A stretch of DNA of 64,000 nt from Olleya sp. YS (GCF_029760915.1 NZ_CP121685.1:1524001-1588000); one strand, 5' to 3'; shown: positions 25,254 to 36,768, counted from the first letter of the stretch. Program-made: numbers and translations. Notes: generated by a model from the letters alone, not told the origin.

Positions 25254-25949
25254 ATGAAAAAATTATTACTGCTTTTAATTCTTTTATTATTGGCTCCATT
25301 AGCTGTTGCTCAGGATGAGGGAATCAAAAAAAATGTTATAGACTCGCTGTATAGAGAAGATCAATTTTATTTGGGTATTACCTACAACCTTTTAAGCAAA
25401 AAGCCAAAAGATGTCTCTCAAAACGGATTTTCTAGCGGAATACACTTTGGAGTCATTAGAGATATGCCTATTAATAAAAGACGCAATAAAGCTATTGGGA
25501 TTGGTTTAGGAGTATCGCTAAATTCTTATAACAGTAATATATTGATTTCAGAAAATAATAAGCAAACCACATTTTCTGTTTTAGATACTGACCAGGTAGA
25601 TTTCTCTAAAAATAAATTTTACACTTATGTTTTAGAAATGCCTATACAATATAGATGGCGAACATCAACACCAACAGAATACAGTTTTTGGAGGATTTAT
25701 ACAGGTTTTAAAATAGGTTATGTTTTTGCGAATAGTACGAGGTATTCAGGAACACCTATAGATGTTCGTTTAAAAAATAACGATACGTTTAATACACTTC
25801 AATATGGCTTAACAATGAGTGCTGGTTACAATACTTGGAATTTTTATTTGTATTATGGACTTAATGACCTGTTTGAAAATGCAACAGTTAATAATCAATC
25901 TTTGGATATGAGTGCTATAAAAATTGGATTAATGTTTTATATCTTATAG
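25254..25949 (+). CDS. PorT-family outer membrane barrel protein
   Basis: 231 residues with a leucine-rich signal peptide (cleavage near residue 20, AVAQDE). The mature part alternates in barrel style (GIGLGVSLNSYNS, GFKIGYVFANSTR, LQYGLTMSAGYNTWNFYLYYGLND) and ends in LMFYIL. The pattern fits the PorT-like family that includes a type IX secretion component, but I cannot tell whether this is the true PorT or a paralogue. Its 3' end overlaps the convergent gene by 6 bp. Confidence 0.75.
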   Translation: MKKLLLLLILLLLAPLAVAQDEGIKKNVIDSLYREDQFYLGITYNLLSKKPKDVSQNGFSSGIHFGVIRDMPINKRRNKAIGIGLGVSLNSYNSNILISENNKQTTFSVLDTDQVDFSKNKFYTYVLEMPIQYRWRTSTPTEYSFWRIYTGFKIGYVFANSTRYSGTPIDVRLKNNDTFNTLQYGLTMSAGYNTWNFYLYYGLNDLFENATVNNQSLDMSAIKIGLMFYIL

Positions 25950-26549
25950 CCAATATTGCAATACAATTAATTGTGGTACTAAACCAATAATTAATCCAAC
26001 AATTAGCTCTTTGCTTGTGTGTGCTTTTAAATGTAGTCTTGATGTCGCTACAGCACCTATTATTAAAGCCATTAGGGCTAAGCTTCCGTTTATATTAATA
26101 CTAAAATGTATCGAGAAAGCTATAAAAAACATAAAAACTCCGCCAGTAGCAACCAAATGTAAGCTAGCTTTAAATTTCAGGATTGCGAATAGTAAACACG
26201 TAATATTAGAAATTAACACTCCAATAAAAAAGAAATATAATTCTGGAATCTGGTCTATTGGGAAGACCCTAATTAGAATTAGACCTAAAATGAAACAGTT
26301 TACTAAAAGAGGTAAAATACGTTCTTTAGTTGTTTTTAAATGAATAGATTCCGCTTTACTTAACGTTTTTAGTAAAAAATAGACTAAAATAGGGAGTATT
26401 ATAGTTAATATAAGTAATGAAATTAACTTGGCATATACAAAGTCTTCTGGAACAAATCTTGGTGTTTTTTTAAAGTAAAAATGTATAGCCAATACAGGCA
26501 TAATTATAGGATGAAATAGGTACGATATGCTTTTAATTAACCATTTCAT
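25944..26549 (-). CDS. Polytopic membrane protein with PAP2-like C-terminus
   Basis: 201 residues with about six membrane helices. The C-terminal SRLHLKAHTSKELIVGLIIG resembles the SR...H phosphatase motif of type 2 phosphatidic acid phosphatases, but the first family motif is absent, so catalysis is doubtful. Likely inner membrane; role unknown. Convergent with the PorT-like gene. Confidence 0.7.
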   Translation of the reverse strand: MKWLIKSISYLFHPIIMPVLAIHFYFKKTPRFVPEDFVYAKLISLLILTIILPILVYFLLKTLSKAESIHLKTTKERILPLLVNCFILGLILIRVFPIDQIPELYFFFIGVLISNITCLLFAILKFKASLHLVATGGVFMFFIAFSIHFSININGSLALMALIIGAVATSRLHLKAHTSKELIVGLIIGLVPQLIVLQYWL

Positions 26550-26632
26550 CTATAATGTTATTTAAATAGTAGTATTTGAAAGTTCATCCAAGGTAATTAT
26601 ATAAGTTTAAAACTTAAGTTTAGGATGATTTA

Positions 26633-28093
26633 TTATATTTTCTTACGTAATCTCGCCACAGGAATATCTAGCTGTTCTCTATATTTTGCAACAGTACGTC
26701 TAGCAATTGGATAGCCCTTTTCTTTTAGTATTTTGGCTAAAGCTTCGTCCGTTAAAGGTTTCTTTTTGTTTTCTTCCTCAATAACGGTTTCTAATATCTT
26801 TTTGATTTCTCTGGTAGACACTTCCTCACCTTGGTCATTAGTCATGGATTCCGAAAAGAATTCTTTAATTAATTTGGTGCCATAAGGCGTGTCAACATAC
26901 TTACTATTAGCTACTCTCGATACGGTTGAGACATCCATATCAATCTCATCAGCAATATCTTTTAATATCATAGGCTTAAGGTTACGCTCATCACCAGTTA
27001 AAAAATATTCTTTTTGATAATGCATAATAGTACTCATAGTTACAAAAAGGGTTTGCTGACGTTGTTTTATAGCATCAATAAACCATTTAGCTGCATCCAA
27101 CTTTTGTTTGATAAACATCACAGCATCTTTTTGAGACTTACTTTTGTCTTTACTTTCTTTATATCCTTTAAGCATGTTACTATACTCTCTAGACACATGC
27201 AATTCTGGTGCATTACGACCGTTTAGTGTCAGCTCTAACTCGCCATCAACAATTTTAATTGCAAAATCAGGTACGACATGTTCTACTATTCTGTTATTTC
27301 CTGCGTAAGATCCTCCTGGTTTTGGATTTAATCGTTCAATCTCATGAATAGCATCTTTAAGCTGATCTTCAGTAATATCAAACTTTTGCATTAATTTTTT
27401 GTAATGCTTTTTAGTAAACTGGTCAAATGCTTTATCAATAATTTGAGTGGCTAATTCTACATCAGGATGTTTTTCTTTTCTGTGTAATTGAATACTTAAA
27501 CACTCTTGTAGATTTCTAGCACCAACACCAGCTGGATCTAATTGGTGTACAATTTTAAGTATGTTAGCCACTTTATCTTCGTCTGTATAGACACTTTGTG
27601 TAAATGCTAAGTCATCAACTATATCGCTTAATTCTCGACGTATATAACCGCTTTCATCAACACTTCCAACTAAAAAAATTGCTATATCACGCTCATCATC
27701 AGATAAGCGATATGTGTTTAATTGATTAACTAAATGCTGTGTAAATGATGTTCCTGCAGCATAAGGAACGCTTTTGTCCTCATCATCTGCACTGTAATTA
27801 TTGGCGTTGGTACGATAATCTGGGACTTCATCATCACTTAAATAATCGTCAACATTAATCTCTCCTGCATCTATAGTTTCGTTGTCATTAAAATCGTCTT
27901 GCGTATTGTCAAAATCATCATCTAATTGGTCAGAGACTTCATCTTTACCACTTTCTAACGCTGGATTTTCTTCCAATTCTTGCTTTAAACGTTGTTCAAA
28001 TGCTTGTGTTGGCAACTGTATCAATTTCATTAATTGAATTTGTTGAGGAGACAACTTTTGCGATAATTTGAACTGTAAATATTGTTTAAGCAT
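26633..28093 (-). CDS. rpoN: RNA polymerase sigma-54 factor
   Basis: 486 residues. The N-terminal activator-interacting region is LKQYLQFKLSQKLSPQQIQLMKLIQLP. An acidic spacer at about 50-120 is followed by the core-binding domain and the C-terminal RpoN box RRTVAKYREQLDIPVARLR. Directs transcription from -24/-12 promoters with enhancer-binding proteins; none is encoded in this window. The whole protein is intact. Confidence 0.97.
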   Translation of the reverse strand: MLKQYLQFKLSQKLSPQQIQLMKLIQLPTQAFEQRLKQELEENPALESGKDEVSDQLDDDFDNTQDDFNDNETIDAGEINVDDYLSDDEVPDYRTNANNYSADDEDKSVPYAAGTSFTQHLVNQLNTYRLSDDERDIAIFLVGSVDESGYIRRELSDIVDDLAFTQSVYTDEDKVANILKIVHQLDPAGVGARNLQECLSIQLHRKEKHPDVELATQIIDKAFDQFTKKHYKKLMQKFDITEDQLKDAIHEIERLNPKPGGSYAGNNRIVEHVVPDFAIKIVDGELELTLNGRNAPELHVSREYSNMLKGYKESKDKSKSQKDAVMFIKQKLDAAKWFIDAIKQRQQTLFVTMSTIMHYQKEYFLTGDERNLKPMILKDIADEIDMDVSTVSRVANSKYVDTPYGTKLIKEFFSESMTNDQGEEVSTREIKKILETVIEEENKKKPLTDEALAKILKEKGYPIARRTVAKYREQLDIPVARLRKKI

Positions 28094-28145
28094 ATAAGCG
28101 TTTGATTATTTAACTAAAGATAATAAAATGTGTCTTAATTATAAA

Positions 28146-29576
28146 TTAAAACTCGGCATTTTGGGGTGTTCTTGGATAAGGAATGACATCTCTAATATTG
28201 GTCATTCCTGTTGCAAACATCACTAAACGTTCAAAACCTAAACCAAAACCAGAGTGTACAGCTGTACCATATTTACGTAAGTCTAAGTACCACCATAATT
28301 CTTCTTCAGGAATGTCTAATGCTGCCATTTTTTCTTTTAAGACTTCAAGACGCTCCTCACGTTGCGATCCACCAACAATCTCTCCAATACCAGGAAATAA
28401 AATATCCATAGCACGTACTGTTTTCCCATCTTCATTTAAGCGCATGTAAAAAGCTTTAATGTTTGCTGGATAATCAAATAAAATTACTGGACATTTAAAA
28501 TGTTTTTCTACAAGAAAGCGTTCGTGTTCTGACTGTAAATCGGCTCCCCATTCTTCAATAATATAATTGAATTTCTTTTTCTTGTTTGGTTTACTATTAC
28601 GTAAAATATCAATAGCTTCGGTATAACTAACTCGCTTAAAGTTATTTTCGGTAACAAATTTAAGTTTTTCGATTAAGCGTAAATCGCTACGTTCTGCTTG
28701 AGGTTTTGTTTTTTCTTCATCAAAAAGACGTTGGTCTAAAAACTCTAAATCTTCTTGATTGTGTTCTAATATATAGCTTATAACAGATTTCATAAAATCT
28801 TCAGCTAAATCCATATTACCAGCTAAATCCATAAAAGCTACCTCAGGCTCAATCATCCAGAATTCTGCCAAGTGACGAGATGTATTTGAATTTTCTGCTC
28901 TAAAAGTTGGACCAAAAGTGTAGACTTTACCTAATGACATTGCATAAGTTTCAGCTTCTAACTGACCAGAAACGGTCAAGTTAGTTTCCTTGCCAAAAAA
29001 GTCTTCTTTATAATCTATAGTTCCATCTTCATTTAATGGTGGTTTTTTCTGATCTAGCGTGCTAACTCTAAACATCTCACCAGCACCTTCTGCATCACTG
29101 CCAGTAATTATTGGTGTGTGCATATAATAAAAACCATTATCGTTAAAATATTTATGAATTGCAAAAGATAATGAAGAACGTAAACGCATGACAGCACTAA
29201 ACGTATTGGTTCTGGTGCGTAAATGTGCGTTTTCGCGTAAAAATTCGAAGCTATGTTTTTTAGGTTGTATTGGATAGGTTTCAGGATCAGAATCTCCTAA
29301 AATTTCAATTTTAGTAACGCTAACTTCAACATTTTGCCCTTTTCCTTGACTTTCTACTAAATCACCTGTAATAGATACTGCAGCACCAGTAGTGATTCGT
29401 TTTAGTAAGTCTTCGTCTGTATTTTCAAAATCTACTACGCATTGGATATTTTGCAATGTAGAACCATCATTTAATGCAATAAAACGATTAGCTCTAAAGG
29501 TACGTACCCAACCTTTTATATGTACTTCTTGTAATTTGGTTTCTTTTAGTAATGTAGCGACTGTGTATGAGTTCAT
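28146..29576 (-). CDS. asnS: Asparaginyl-tRNA synthetase
   Basis: 476 residues. N-terminal OB-fold anticodon-binding domain ([22 protein letters not shown]) and a class II catalytic domain with motif 2 ([25 protein letters not shown]) and motif 3 ([18 protein letters not shown]). These and the NSNTSRH signature distinguish it from aspartyl-tRNA synthetase. Located 53 bp before rpoN on the same strand. Confidence 0.97.
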   Translation of the reverse strand: MNSYTVATLLKETKLQEVHIKGWVRTFRANRFIALNDGSTLQNIQCVVDFENTDEDLLKRITTGAAVSITGDLVESQGKGQNVEVSVTKIEILGDSDPETYPIQPKKHSFEFLRENAHLRTRTNTFSAVMRLRSSLSFAIHKYFNDNGFYYMHTPIITGSDAEGAGEMFRVSTLDQKKPPLNEDGTIDYKEDFFGKETNLTVSGQLEAETYAMSLGKVYTFGPTFRAENSNTSRHLAEFWMIEPEVAFMDLAGNMDLAEDFMKSVISYILEHNQEDLEFLDQRLFDEEKTKPQAERSDLRLIEKLKFVTENNFKRVSYTEAIDILRNSKPNKKKKFNYIIEEWGADLQSEHERFLVEKHFKCPVILFDYPANIKAFYMRLNEDGKTVRAMDILFPGIGEIVGGSQREERLEVLKEKMAALDIPEEELWWYLDLRKYGTAVHSGFGLGFERLVMFATGMTNIRDVIPYPRTPQNAEF

Positions 29577-29617
29577 TTTTAAAAATTTGATTAAAAATAG
29601 CGTTTTTCTGTTATTTT

Positions 29618-32026
29618 TTATTCTTTAAGAAAGGCATTTTCATCATCATCTTCCTCTGGAATAATATTTATAGTTGGTTTTTTTAATACTTCTTTATTGG
29701 CAATGCTTCGTTCTAAGGATAATAATAACGAAGGTAATAATAGTAAGTTGGATAACATAGCAAATAGTAAGGTTACAGAAACTAATGCTCCAAGAGCAAC
29801 CGTTCCGCCAAAACTTGAAATAATAAATACTGAAAATCCAAAAAACAAAACTATTGATGTGTAAAACATACTAACTCCTGTTTCGCGTAAAGCACCATAC
29901 ACAGATTTTTTAATTTTCCAGTTATTGGCTTGTAACTCTTGTCTGTATTTAGCTAAAAAGTGAATGGTATCATCCACAGATATTCCAAATGCAATACTAA
30001 ACACTAAAATTGTGGAAGGCTTTATAGGCACACCAATGTATCCCATTAATCCTGCTGTAACCACTAAAGGTAATAGGTTAGGTATAAGAGATACAATAAT
30101 CATTCTGAACGAACGAAACATGTATGCCATAAATAATGAAATTAATATCACTGCAAGTGATAGCGATATGGCTAAGTTTTTTACTAAATATTTAGTTCCT
30201 TTTTGAAATACTAATGCTTTACCTGTCATGGTAACATTGTATTTTTTTTTAGGAAATACGTTGTCTATTTTAGCTTGAAGATTTTCTTGGATACGCTCCA
30301 TTTTGTCGGTTCCAATATCTTTCATAAACGTGGTGATTCTGGCATATTGACCAGTACTATCCACAAAGTTTGTTAACAAATCTACTTTTGAAGACGAGTT
30401 TTTTGCATATTTTAAAATGAAAGATTCTTCTAGTCCTGGAGAAGGTAATTGATAGTATTTAGGATTACCATTATAGTAAGCTTGCTTAGAATATTTTACT
30501 AATCCAACAACCGAAATAGGTTTAGAAAACTCTGGAGTTTCGTTAATAAACTCTTCAATTTTATCCATTCGTTTGAGAGTACTAGGTTTCATGACACCTT
30601 GCTTCTTTTTGGTGTCCACCATGATTTCTAAAGGCATAATACCATCAAACTCGTCTTCAAAAAAGCGAATATCTTTAAAAAACTGGGCGTTTTTTGGCAT
30701 GTCTTCTATGAGGCTTCCCGAAATTTTTATTTGGAAAATACCAATTAAGCATACAATTAATAATACCAATGACGTCACGTAAATGGTAATACGTTTTTCT
30801 TTTACCATACGTTCCATCCAATCTACAAATCCACCAATCCAACGCTTATTAAGGTGCTCTAGGTGTCTGTCTTTAGGAAATGGTAAAAAAGTGTAAATAA
30901 TTGGAATAATAAGTAAACACAATATAAAAATGGCAAGAATACTTAAAGACGCTACTACACCAAACTCTTTAAGTAATTGACTTTCGGTTAAAATAAATGT
31001 TGCAAAACCAGATGCAGTAGTTACGTTGGTCATTAAAGTCGCATTACCTACTTTGGTAATAACACGTTGCAAACTTCTTACTTTATTACCATGAGATTTA
31101 ACCTCGTTTTGGTATTTATTGATTAAGAAAATACAGTTTGGGATACCAATAACGATTATTAATGGCGGAATTAATGCTGTTAATACAGTAATTTCGTAAC
31201 CTAGCAATCCTATGATACCTAAGGTCCACATCACTCCTATACTAACGACAATTAACGAGATGAAAGTTGCTCTAAAAGACCTAAAAAATAAAAAGAATAT
31301 TAAAGATGTCACTAATAATGCAGCTAATACAAAAAGGTTTATTTCATCTACTATATTTTGTGCATTTAGCGTACGTATATAAGGCATTCCGGACACCCTA
31401 ACGTCTAAATTTTGAGCTTTTTTAAACGCGTCAATTTTAGTAACTAGATTATTAATTATAAACTCTTTTCTTGCTGGTGTATTTACTATATCTTTTTTAA
31501 GGTAAATAGCTGTACGAACCGTTTTTGTTTCTTTATTGAATAAAAAATTGTCGTAAAAAGGATATTTATTAAATAATTGATCTGTCAGTTTTTCTATTTC
31601 CTGAATGGATGTAACCGAATCTTTAATAAATGGTTCAAGTACAAACTTTTCTTGTTCTTCGTCTTTAATTAGTTTTTGAAGATCTTTTATAGAGACAACT
31701 GTTTCGACCTCTGGATTATTTCTAAAACTATCTGATAATGCATTCCAAGCGTTAAGTTTGTCAACCGTAAATAATGTGGAGTCTTTAATACCCAAAACTA
31801 CAAGATTACCTTCTTCACCAAATACTTTTAAAAAATCATTGTAAGTCACATTAACTTCATGATCATCTGGTAGCAAATTGGCTTCAGTGTAGGTAAAACG
31901 CATATACTTCCATTGTGTACTAAATAGTATTGTTACTACAATGACACTTAATAGAATAGCTATTTTATTGCGCAAAATTAATCTTGCAACAACATCCCAA
32001 AAGTTTGCTGAAAATAGTTTTAACAT
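29618..32026 (-). CDS. RND/MMPL-family exporter with sterol-sensing-like domain
   Basis: 802 residues, two repeats each with one helix, a large extracytoplasmic loop and five more helices. The conserved helix segment [17 protein letters not shown] and its mirror [21 protein letters not shown] hold the proton-relay Asp residues. The length fits the single-polypeptide MMPL or hopanoid-exporter-like subfamily. No adaptor or channel gene is adjacent, so it probably acts alone on lipids or hydrophobic molecules. Substrate unknown. Confidence 0.88.
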   Translation of the reverse strand: MLKLFSANFWDVVARLILRNKIAILLSVIVVTILFSTQWKYMRFTYTEANLLPDDHEVNVTYNDFLKVFGEEGNLVVLGIKDSTLFTVDKLNAWNALSDSFRNNPEVETVVSIKDLQKLIKDEEQEKFVLEPFIKDSVTSIQEIEKLTDQLFNKYPFYDNFLFNKETKTVRTAIYLKKDIVNTPARKEFIINNLVTKIDAFKKAQNLDVRVSGMPYIRTLNAQNIVDEINLFVLAALLVTSLIFFLFFRSFRATFISLIVVSIGVMWTLGIIGLLGYEITVLTALIPPLIIVIGIPNCIFLINKYQNEVKSHGNKVRSLQRVITKVGNATLMTNVTTASGFATFILTESQLLKEFGVVASLSILAIFILCLLIIPIIYTFLPFPKDRHLEHLNKRWIGGFVDWMERMVKEKRITIYVTSLVLLIVCLIGIFQIKISGSLIEDMPKNAQFFKDIRFFEDEFDGIMPLEIMVDTKKKQGVMKPSTLKRMDKIEEFINETPEFSKPISVVGLVKYSKQAYYNGNPKYYQLPSPGLEESFILKYAKNSSSKVDLLTNFVDSTGQYARITTFMKDIGTDKMERIQENLQAKIDNVFPKKKYNVTMTGKALVFQKGTKYLVKNLAISLSLAVILISLFMAYMFRSFRMIIVSLIPNLLPLVVTAGLMGYIGVPIKPSTILVFSIAFGISVDDTIHFLAKYRQELQANNWKIKKSVYGALRETGVSMFYTSIVLFFGFSVFIISSFGGTVALGALVSVTLLFAMLSNLLLLPSLLLSLERSIANKEVLKKPTINIIPEEDDDENAFLKE

Positions 32027-32089
32027 AATGCTTTAAAAAACGCAGCAAAGGTATGTAAAACCATTGTATTTACTAAGATAAATTTGGTT

Positions 32090-33379
32090 TTATAATGTAA
32101 TATTAAATGTGAATTTTAATGCAATATTGTCTTCTTCTCTAGATAAGTGGTAAGCACCATATCTGTAGGTGGCACTTAAGCCAAAGCCAAATATTAGTTT
32201 ATTTATTTCAAAACCACTTTCTGTGTAACCATGTTTTAAGGTTTCAAAGCTTACGTTTTGATGTCTTTCAATGTTATTCATATTACCAATTGCGTATCGC
32301 GTTACTAATACCAATTGAGGATTAAAGCGTTTAGCAATTGCAAAAGGTTTGACATAATGTTTGATGACTAAAGTAGAAAAACGGTCTGAAAAAAACTCGT
32401 TAAAATACATAGTTTCAAAACTATTAATACCTGCTACAGAAAATCGTTGAAGTATAGTTTCTTTGGTAATATTATTAGGGTAAGCGTGATATAAATGTGT
32501 TAAAGGTGCATCACCATGTGCAATTCCTGCTGATAGTGTTCCAATAGTGTAGGAATCTTTGTTTAATTTAATTTTATGAATGGTTCTAAAATCTAATTTC
32601 GAAAAATTGAAATCTGCATTAAACACATCCTTAAAACTCTTGGTGTATTGTAATGTAAATTTTGGGTACCCTTGATTGATGCTAGTTGTACCATCTTCTA
32701 GTTGCACTGTTGAATTAAAAGGGTCCCATTGCAATGCTATTTTTGCGGTAGATGTTTCAAAACCACTATAATTTTTATTATCCAAGACATAATTATAATC
32801 ATAGGTTGGTCTAATATTGCTTATAGCCAGCTCTGCTTTTGTGTATAATTTAGGATTTATTTCATGTTCAATGGAGACAGCAGAAGTAATGTGTTTATGA
32901 AATAAATCGATGTTGAGTAATCGTGGTTCAAAAAAAGAGAAGGATCTGCTATCGGTTAAAAAGGCAGAACTTCCGGTTTCTTTTAAATCGTCAATATAGG
33001 AGATGTTTATCCAAGTTTTAGTATCAGGATTAACTCTAAAACCACCACCAATTTTGTATTTAAAACTATCATCTCTAAATCCATAGACTAGGTAAGAATC
33101 TATTCTAAATTTTTCAGAAAACGCTTCATTAGTAATACCTCCTAATCCAGTTCTAAACCCTTCATATTGGTTAAATTTGATAAGATATCTTAGATCAAAA
33201 TTCCAGACTTTAGTTGGGAAAAACCCATTGCCAATTTGTTTTAGCAATTCGCCAGACTTAGTTGTGTCGTTGACTTTTAAATTTTTTTCTTTGGGTTCTT
33301 GTGCATGGACTAGAGTCACACTTAAAAAGCACAAAACAACTAATAGATATTTTAATGTAGAAGAATTATAGTGCTGCAT
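32090..33379 (-). CDS. Outer membrane barrel protein (DUF5686-like C-terminal region)
   Basis: 429 residues with a signal peptide ending near residue 26 (VHAQE). The rest is beta-barrel-like (FRIDSYLVYGFRDDSFKYKIGGGFRVNPDTK, GFGLSATYRYGAYHLS) and ends in KFTFNITL. It resembles the barrel half of the DUF5686 family but lacks that family's N-terminal carboxypeptidase-regulatory domain, so it may be a short form. Overlaps the TlpA gene by 14 bp. Confidence 0.72.
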   Translation of the reverse strand: MQHYNSSTLKYLLVVLCFLSVTLVHAQEPKEKNLKVNDTTKSGELLKQIGNGFFPTKVWNFDLRYLIKFNQYEGFRTGLGGITNEAFSEKFRIDSYLVYGFRDDSFKYKIGGGFRVNPDTKTWINISYIDDLKETGSSAFLTDSRSFSFFEPRLLNIDLFHKHITSAVSIEHEINPKLYTKAELAISNIRPTYDYNYVLDNKNYSGFETSTAKIALQWDPFNSTVQLEDGTTSINQGYPKFTLQYTKSFKDVFNADFNFSKLDFRTIHKIKLNKDSYTIGTLSAGIAHGDAPLTHLYHAYPNNITKETILQRFSVAGINSFETMYFNEFFSDRFSTLVIKHYVKPFAIAKRFNPQLVLVTRYAIGNMNNIERHQNVSFETLKHGYTESGFEINKLIFGFGLSATYRYGAYHLSREEDNIALKFTFNITL

Positions 33380-34103
33380 TGATGGCTTTTGTAAGTACAG
33401 ATTTAATATTGGTTCTATAACCTACTTCTTTAGCTACAATTTTACCTTCTTTATCAATGACTATGCTTGTAGGAAAGCTATTAACACCATATAACGAAAC
33501 AACATCATTAGCATTTGGCACAATAGTAAATGTAAAGTCTTGTTCTTCCAAAAACTGTTCGACAATATCCTTTTGGTTAAACGTAATAGCCAAAAACTTT
33601 ACTTTTTTGTCTTTATAATTCTCAGATAGTTTATTTAATTCTGGCATTTCTTGAATACAAGGTCCACATTTAGTAAACCAAAAATTGAGGATGACGACTT
33701 GTCCTTGTAAATCTGATAATTTAAAGGTGTTTCCGTCTATATCTGTCGCTATAAAATCTAACGCTTTTTCACCTTTTGTAAACTCGGCTTCAGGGTTTTT
33801 TGCCACTCTGTTATCTTTAGCTTTTACTCTTTTAAAAACTATGGATTTAAGCTTATTATCTGTATCGACATAAAACAAAGGTTTATAATCTGAATTAGTC
33901 ATCAATTCAACTTGAGACATAGGTAGTAATTTCCCGCTTTCGTTAAACAATAAAACATCTGGAGTTATCATAATCTCCATTGTCTTAACTTCTTCATCTG
34001 TTAACAAACGCTGATCTTTGGGTATAAACTTATAGTCTTGAGCTTGAAGTAATCCAAAAACTAAAAAGGTAATAATAATACAGATGGACTTTAAAAACTT
34101 CAT
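33366..34103 (-). CDS. TlpA-family thioredoxin-like protein
   Basis: 245 residues from ATG 34101-34103, chosen because it begins a normal signal peptide (cleavage near residue 20, LLQAQD); upstream in-frame codons add an implausible tail. The thioredoxin domain begins near residue 112 and has the active site FTKCGPC (C146, C149) with cis-proline motif NSFPTSIVID. Periplasmic thiol-disulfide reductase. Its gene overlaps the barrel gene that follows, so the two may cooperate in the envelope. Confidence 0.9.
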   Translation of the reverse strand: MKFLKSICIIITFLVFGLLQAQDYKFIPKDQRLLTDEEVKTMEIMITPDVLLFNESGKLLPMSQVELMTNSDYKPLFYVDTDNKLKSIVFKRVKAKDNRVAKNPEAEFTKGEKALDFIATDIDGNTFKLSDLQGQVVILNFWFTKCGPCIQEMPELNKLSENYKDKKVKFLAITFNQKDIVEQFLEEQDFTFTIVPNANDVVSLYGVNSFPTSIVIDKEGKIVAKEVGYRTNIKSVLTKAINAAL

Positions 34104-34154
34104 AATTGGTAATTTAGGTAAAACAATACAACGTAAAAACCTTGTACAAGGTAT

Positions 34155-34184
34155 AAAAAAAGCGACTAACAAGTCGCTTTTTTT
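34155..34184 (-). terminator. Terminator after the pyrH-frr operon
   Basis: Thirteen-bp perfect stem (AGCGACT core) with a 4-nt loop, A-rich and T-rich on either side, located just after the frr stop in the minus direction. Confidence 0.88.
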
Positions 34185-34188
34185 AGAG

Positions 34189-34746
34189 TTATACAGTCAT
34201 AATCTCTGATTCTTTATTAGATAATATATCGTCAATTTTTTTAACGAATTTATCTGTCAATGTTTGTACGTCTGCTTCTGCGTTTTTTTGTACATCTTCA
34301 GATGCATCTTCTACTTTTTTAATATCGTTATTGGCGTCTTTACGTGCGTTTCTAACTCCTACTTTAGCGTCTTCAGCTTCAGCTTTAGCTTGTTTAGCTA
34401 AATCACGTCTACGTTCTTCTGTTAAAGGCGGAACGTTAATTATAATGCTTTCTCCATTATTCATTGGGTTAAATCCAAGATTTGCTACCATAATAGCTTT
34501 TTCAATCTCTTGAAGCATTCCTTTTTCCCATGGTTGAACCGTAATGGTTCTACCATCAGGTGTGTTGACGTTGGCTACTTGACTTAAAGGTGTTTGAGAA
34601 CCATAATAGTCAACCATAACGCTACCTAACATTGCAGGACTAGCTTTTCCGGCTCTAATATTTACAAATTGCTTTTCTAGATGCTTAATGGCTTTATCCA
34701 TTGCTTCGTTAGCTGTATCTATAATAAATGTAATCTCTTCGTTCAT
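34189..34746 (-). CDS. frr: Ribosome recycling factor
   Basis: 185 residues, exactly family size. Helical with the conserved VNIRAGKASPAMLGSVMVDYYG start and the PPLTEERRRDLAKQAK motif. Splits post-termination ribosomes with EF-G. Follows pyrH by 70 bp. Confidence 0.97.
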   Translation of the reverse strand: MNEEITFIIDTANEAMDKAIKHLEKQFVNIRAGKASPAMLGSVMVDYYGSQTPLSQVANVNTPDGRTITVQPWEKGMLQEIEKAIMVANLGFNPMNNGESIIINVPPLTEERRRDLAKQAKAEAEDAKVGVRNARKDANNDIKKVEDASEDVQKNAEADVQTLTDKFVKKIDDILSNKESEIMTV

Positions 34747-34816
34747 TGTAATGTAATTTAATATTGAATGACTTTCAAAAAGCGAGCCAATTTTAAACCT
34801 AATATAATAATCTATT

Positions 34817-35524
34817 TTATAAACTTACTTGTGTTCCGATATTTTCTCCTGAAACGACTTTCATTAAATTACCTGTTGTATTCATATCAAATACAATAAT
34901 TGGTAAATCGTTTTCTTGACTTAAAGTAAAAGCTGTGGTATCCATTACCTTTAATCCTTTACGTAACACATCATCAAAAGTAATGTGATCAAATTTAATT
35001 GCCGAACTGTCTTTTTCTGGGTCAGCATTGTAAATTCCATCTACACGTGTGCCTTTTAAAATAACATCTGCTTCAATCTCGATTGCTCTTAAAACAGCAG
35101 CAGAATCTGTAGTAAAATATGGGTTTCCTGTTCCTCCACCAAAAATAACTACACGCCCTTTTTTTAAGTGACTCATCGCTTTTCTGCGTATAAAAGGCTC
35201 TGCAACTTCGTTTATTTTTATAGCAGTTTGTAATCTAGTTTTAACACCTGCATCTTCTAATGCTTGTTGTAGTGCTAATCCATTAATTACTGTTGCTAGC
35301 ATTCCCATATGGTCACCTTGTACTCGATCCATACCATTCATAGCACCTGCAACACCTCTAAAAATATTTCCACCACCTATTACAATAGCCACTTCAATTC
35401 CTTTTTCGGTGACTGCTTTAATTTCTTCTGCGTATTCTGATAAACGTTCGGGATCTATACCATACTGGCGATTTCCCATTAAAGCTTCACCTGATAATTT
35501 AAGGAGTATTCTTTTATATTTCAT
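34817..35524 (-). CDS. pyrH: UMP kinase
   Basis: 235 residues with the nucleotide-binding motif [19 protein letters not shown], and the [17 protein letters not shown] segment of bacterial UMP kinases. Phosphorylates UMP to UDP. Co-directional with frr. Confidence 0.97.
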   Translation of the reverse strand: MKYKRILLKLSGEALMGNRQYGIDPERLSEYAEEIKAVTEKGIEVAIVIGGGNIFRGVAGAMNGMDRVQGDHMGMLATVINGLALQQALEDAGVKTRLQTAIKINEVAEPFIRRKAMSHLKKGRVVIFGGGTGNPYFTTDSAAVLRAIEIEADVILKGTRVDGIYNADPEKDSSAIKFDHITFDDVLRKGLKVMDTTAFTLSQENDLPIIVFDMNTTGNLMKVVSGENIGTQVSL

Positions 35525-35658
35525 AGTCTAATCTAACGATTATGAGATTCCCAATTTTTGAGGGAACAAGAGTTTGACAAAGCTACACATTTTTTTTATT
35601 TTTTTAGAATGAATACCTACCTGTTGCGTTTCTTTTTATTTTATAAAAGCGCATAAAA

Positions 35659-35690
35659 AAACCACTAGCTCTGTAATAGAGTAGTGGTTT
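35659..35690 (-). terminator. Terminator after tsf
   Basis: Stem AAACCACTA/TAGTGGTTT with an inner CTCT/AGAG stem, followed on the minus strand by a T run, 35 bp after the tsf stop. Confidence 0.88.
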
Positions 35691-35724
35691 GATTTATAAT
35701 TATTTCTGCTTAAGCAGGAATTTG

Positions 35725-36684
35725 TTATCCTAAAGACACACGTTTAAAACCTGTTACTTCAACGTTTTTAGATGCTACATAATCTGCAACAGTCATTTTT
35801 TCGTCTTTAATAAACTTCTGGTCAAGTAAACATTGTTCTTGATCTAAAGTCGTGTTATCAGAAATAAAACGATCCATTTTTCCTGGTAAGATTTTGTCCC
35901 AGATTTGTTCTGGCTTACCTTCAGCTTTTAATTCTGCTTTAGCATCAGCTTCAGCTTGAGCTAAAACTTCTGGAGTTAATTGAGACATAGAAATGTACTG
36001 AGGTACATTTTTAAGCGTCTTACCTAAACGTGCTAACTCTTCATTATCTTTTTCGATAACTGCAATTCTAGCTTCAGTTTCTGAAGCGACAAATGCAGGA
36101 TCAAAATCTTTGTAAGATAAAGTTGTTGCTCCCATAGATGCTACTTGCATTGCTACGTCTTTAGCTACAGTTTCATCTTCTTGAGATAAACCAACTAAAG
36201 CTCCGATTTTATTGATGTGAACATAAGATCCAACATAAGGTGCTTCTAATTTTTCAAAAGCGTTGATTTCTAATTTTTCACCAATTACACCAGTTTGCTC
36301 AACTAATTTTTCTGCAACGGTCATACCACCAAAATCTGATGCTAAGAAATCTTCTTTATTATCAAAGTTGATTGCTTTTTCAGCCATTTGGTTTGCTAAT
36401 GCTAAGAAATTTTCGTTTTTACCAACAAAATCTGTTTCACATCCTAATACGATAGCAACACCTACAGTGTTGTTATCATTAATTTTTACTGCAGCAGCAC
36501 CTTCTGAAGAGTCTCTGTCTGCTCTTTTTTCTGCTACTTTTTGTCCTTTTTTACGTAATACATCGATTGCTGCATCAAAATCACCTCCAGCTTCTACTAA
36601 GGCTTTTTTACAATCCATCATACCTGCACCAGTTGCTTTTCTTAATTTATTTACTTCTGCTGCTGAAATTTTTACTTCACTCAT
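35725..36684 (-). CDS. tsf: Translation elongation factor Ts
   Basis: 319 residues, longer than the 280-residue proteobacterial form, as usual in Bacteroidota. The N-terminal UBA-like domain with VNKLRKATGAGMMDCKKAL and the core motif IVLGCETDFVGKNENF are intact. Regenerates EF-Tu-GTP. A hairpin with a T run (36703-36745) separates it from rpsB, which may adjust the ratio of the two products. Confidence 0.97.
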   Translation of the reverse strand: MSEVKISAAEVNKLRKATGAGMMDCKKALVEAGGDFDAAIDVLRKKGQKVAEKRADRDSSEGAAAVKINDNNTVGVAIVLGCETDFVGKNENFLALANQMAEKAINFDNKEDFLASDFGGMTVAEKLVEQTGVIGEKLEINAFEKLEAPYVGSYVHINKIGALVGLSQEDETVAKDVAMQVASMGATTLSYKDFDPAFVASETEARIAVIEKDNEELARLGKTLKNVPQYISMSQLTPEVLAQAEADAKAELKAEGKPEQIWDKILPGKMDRFISDNTTLDQEQCLLDQKFIKDEKMTVADYVASKNVEVTGFKRVSLG

Positions 36685-36702
36685 GGTAATTATAATTTAA
36701 AA

Positions 36703-36745
36703 AAGTCGTTCAATTTATTTCTGTAAAGAAAGAATTAAACGACTT
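36703..36745 (-). terminator. Possible attenuator between rpsB and tsf
   Basis: Stem AAGTCGTT/AACGACTT extended by AATT/AATT, with a T run next on the minus strand. As it lies between two cotranscribed genes it may partly end rpsB transcription. Confidence 0.6.
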
Positions 36746-36768
36746 GTTTGTGTTTTGAAATAGTTATT

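Noticed and set aside
36263-36700. Open frame of 145 codons opposite tsf
   Set aside because: Shadow of the elongation factor Ts coding sequence with Ser/Phe-rich product of no known type.
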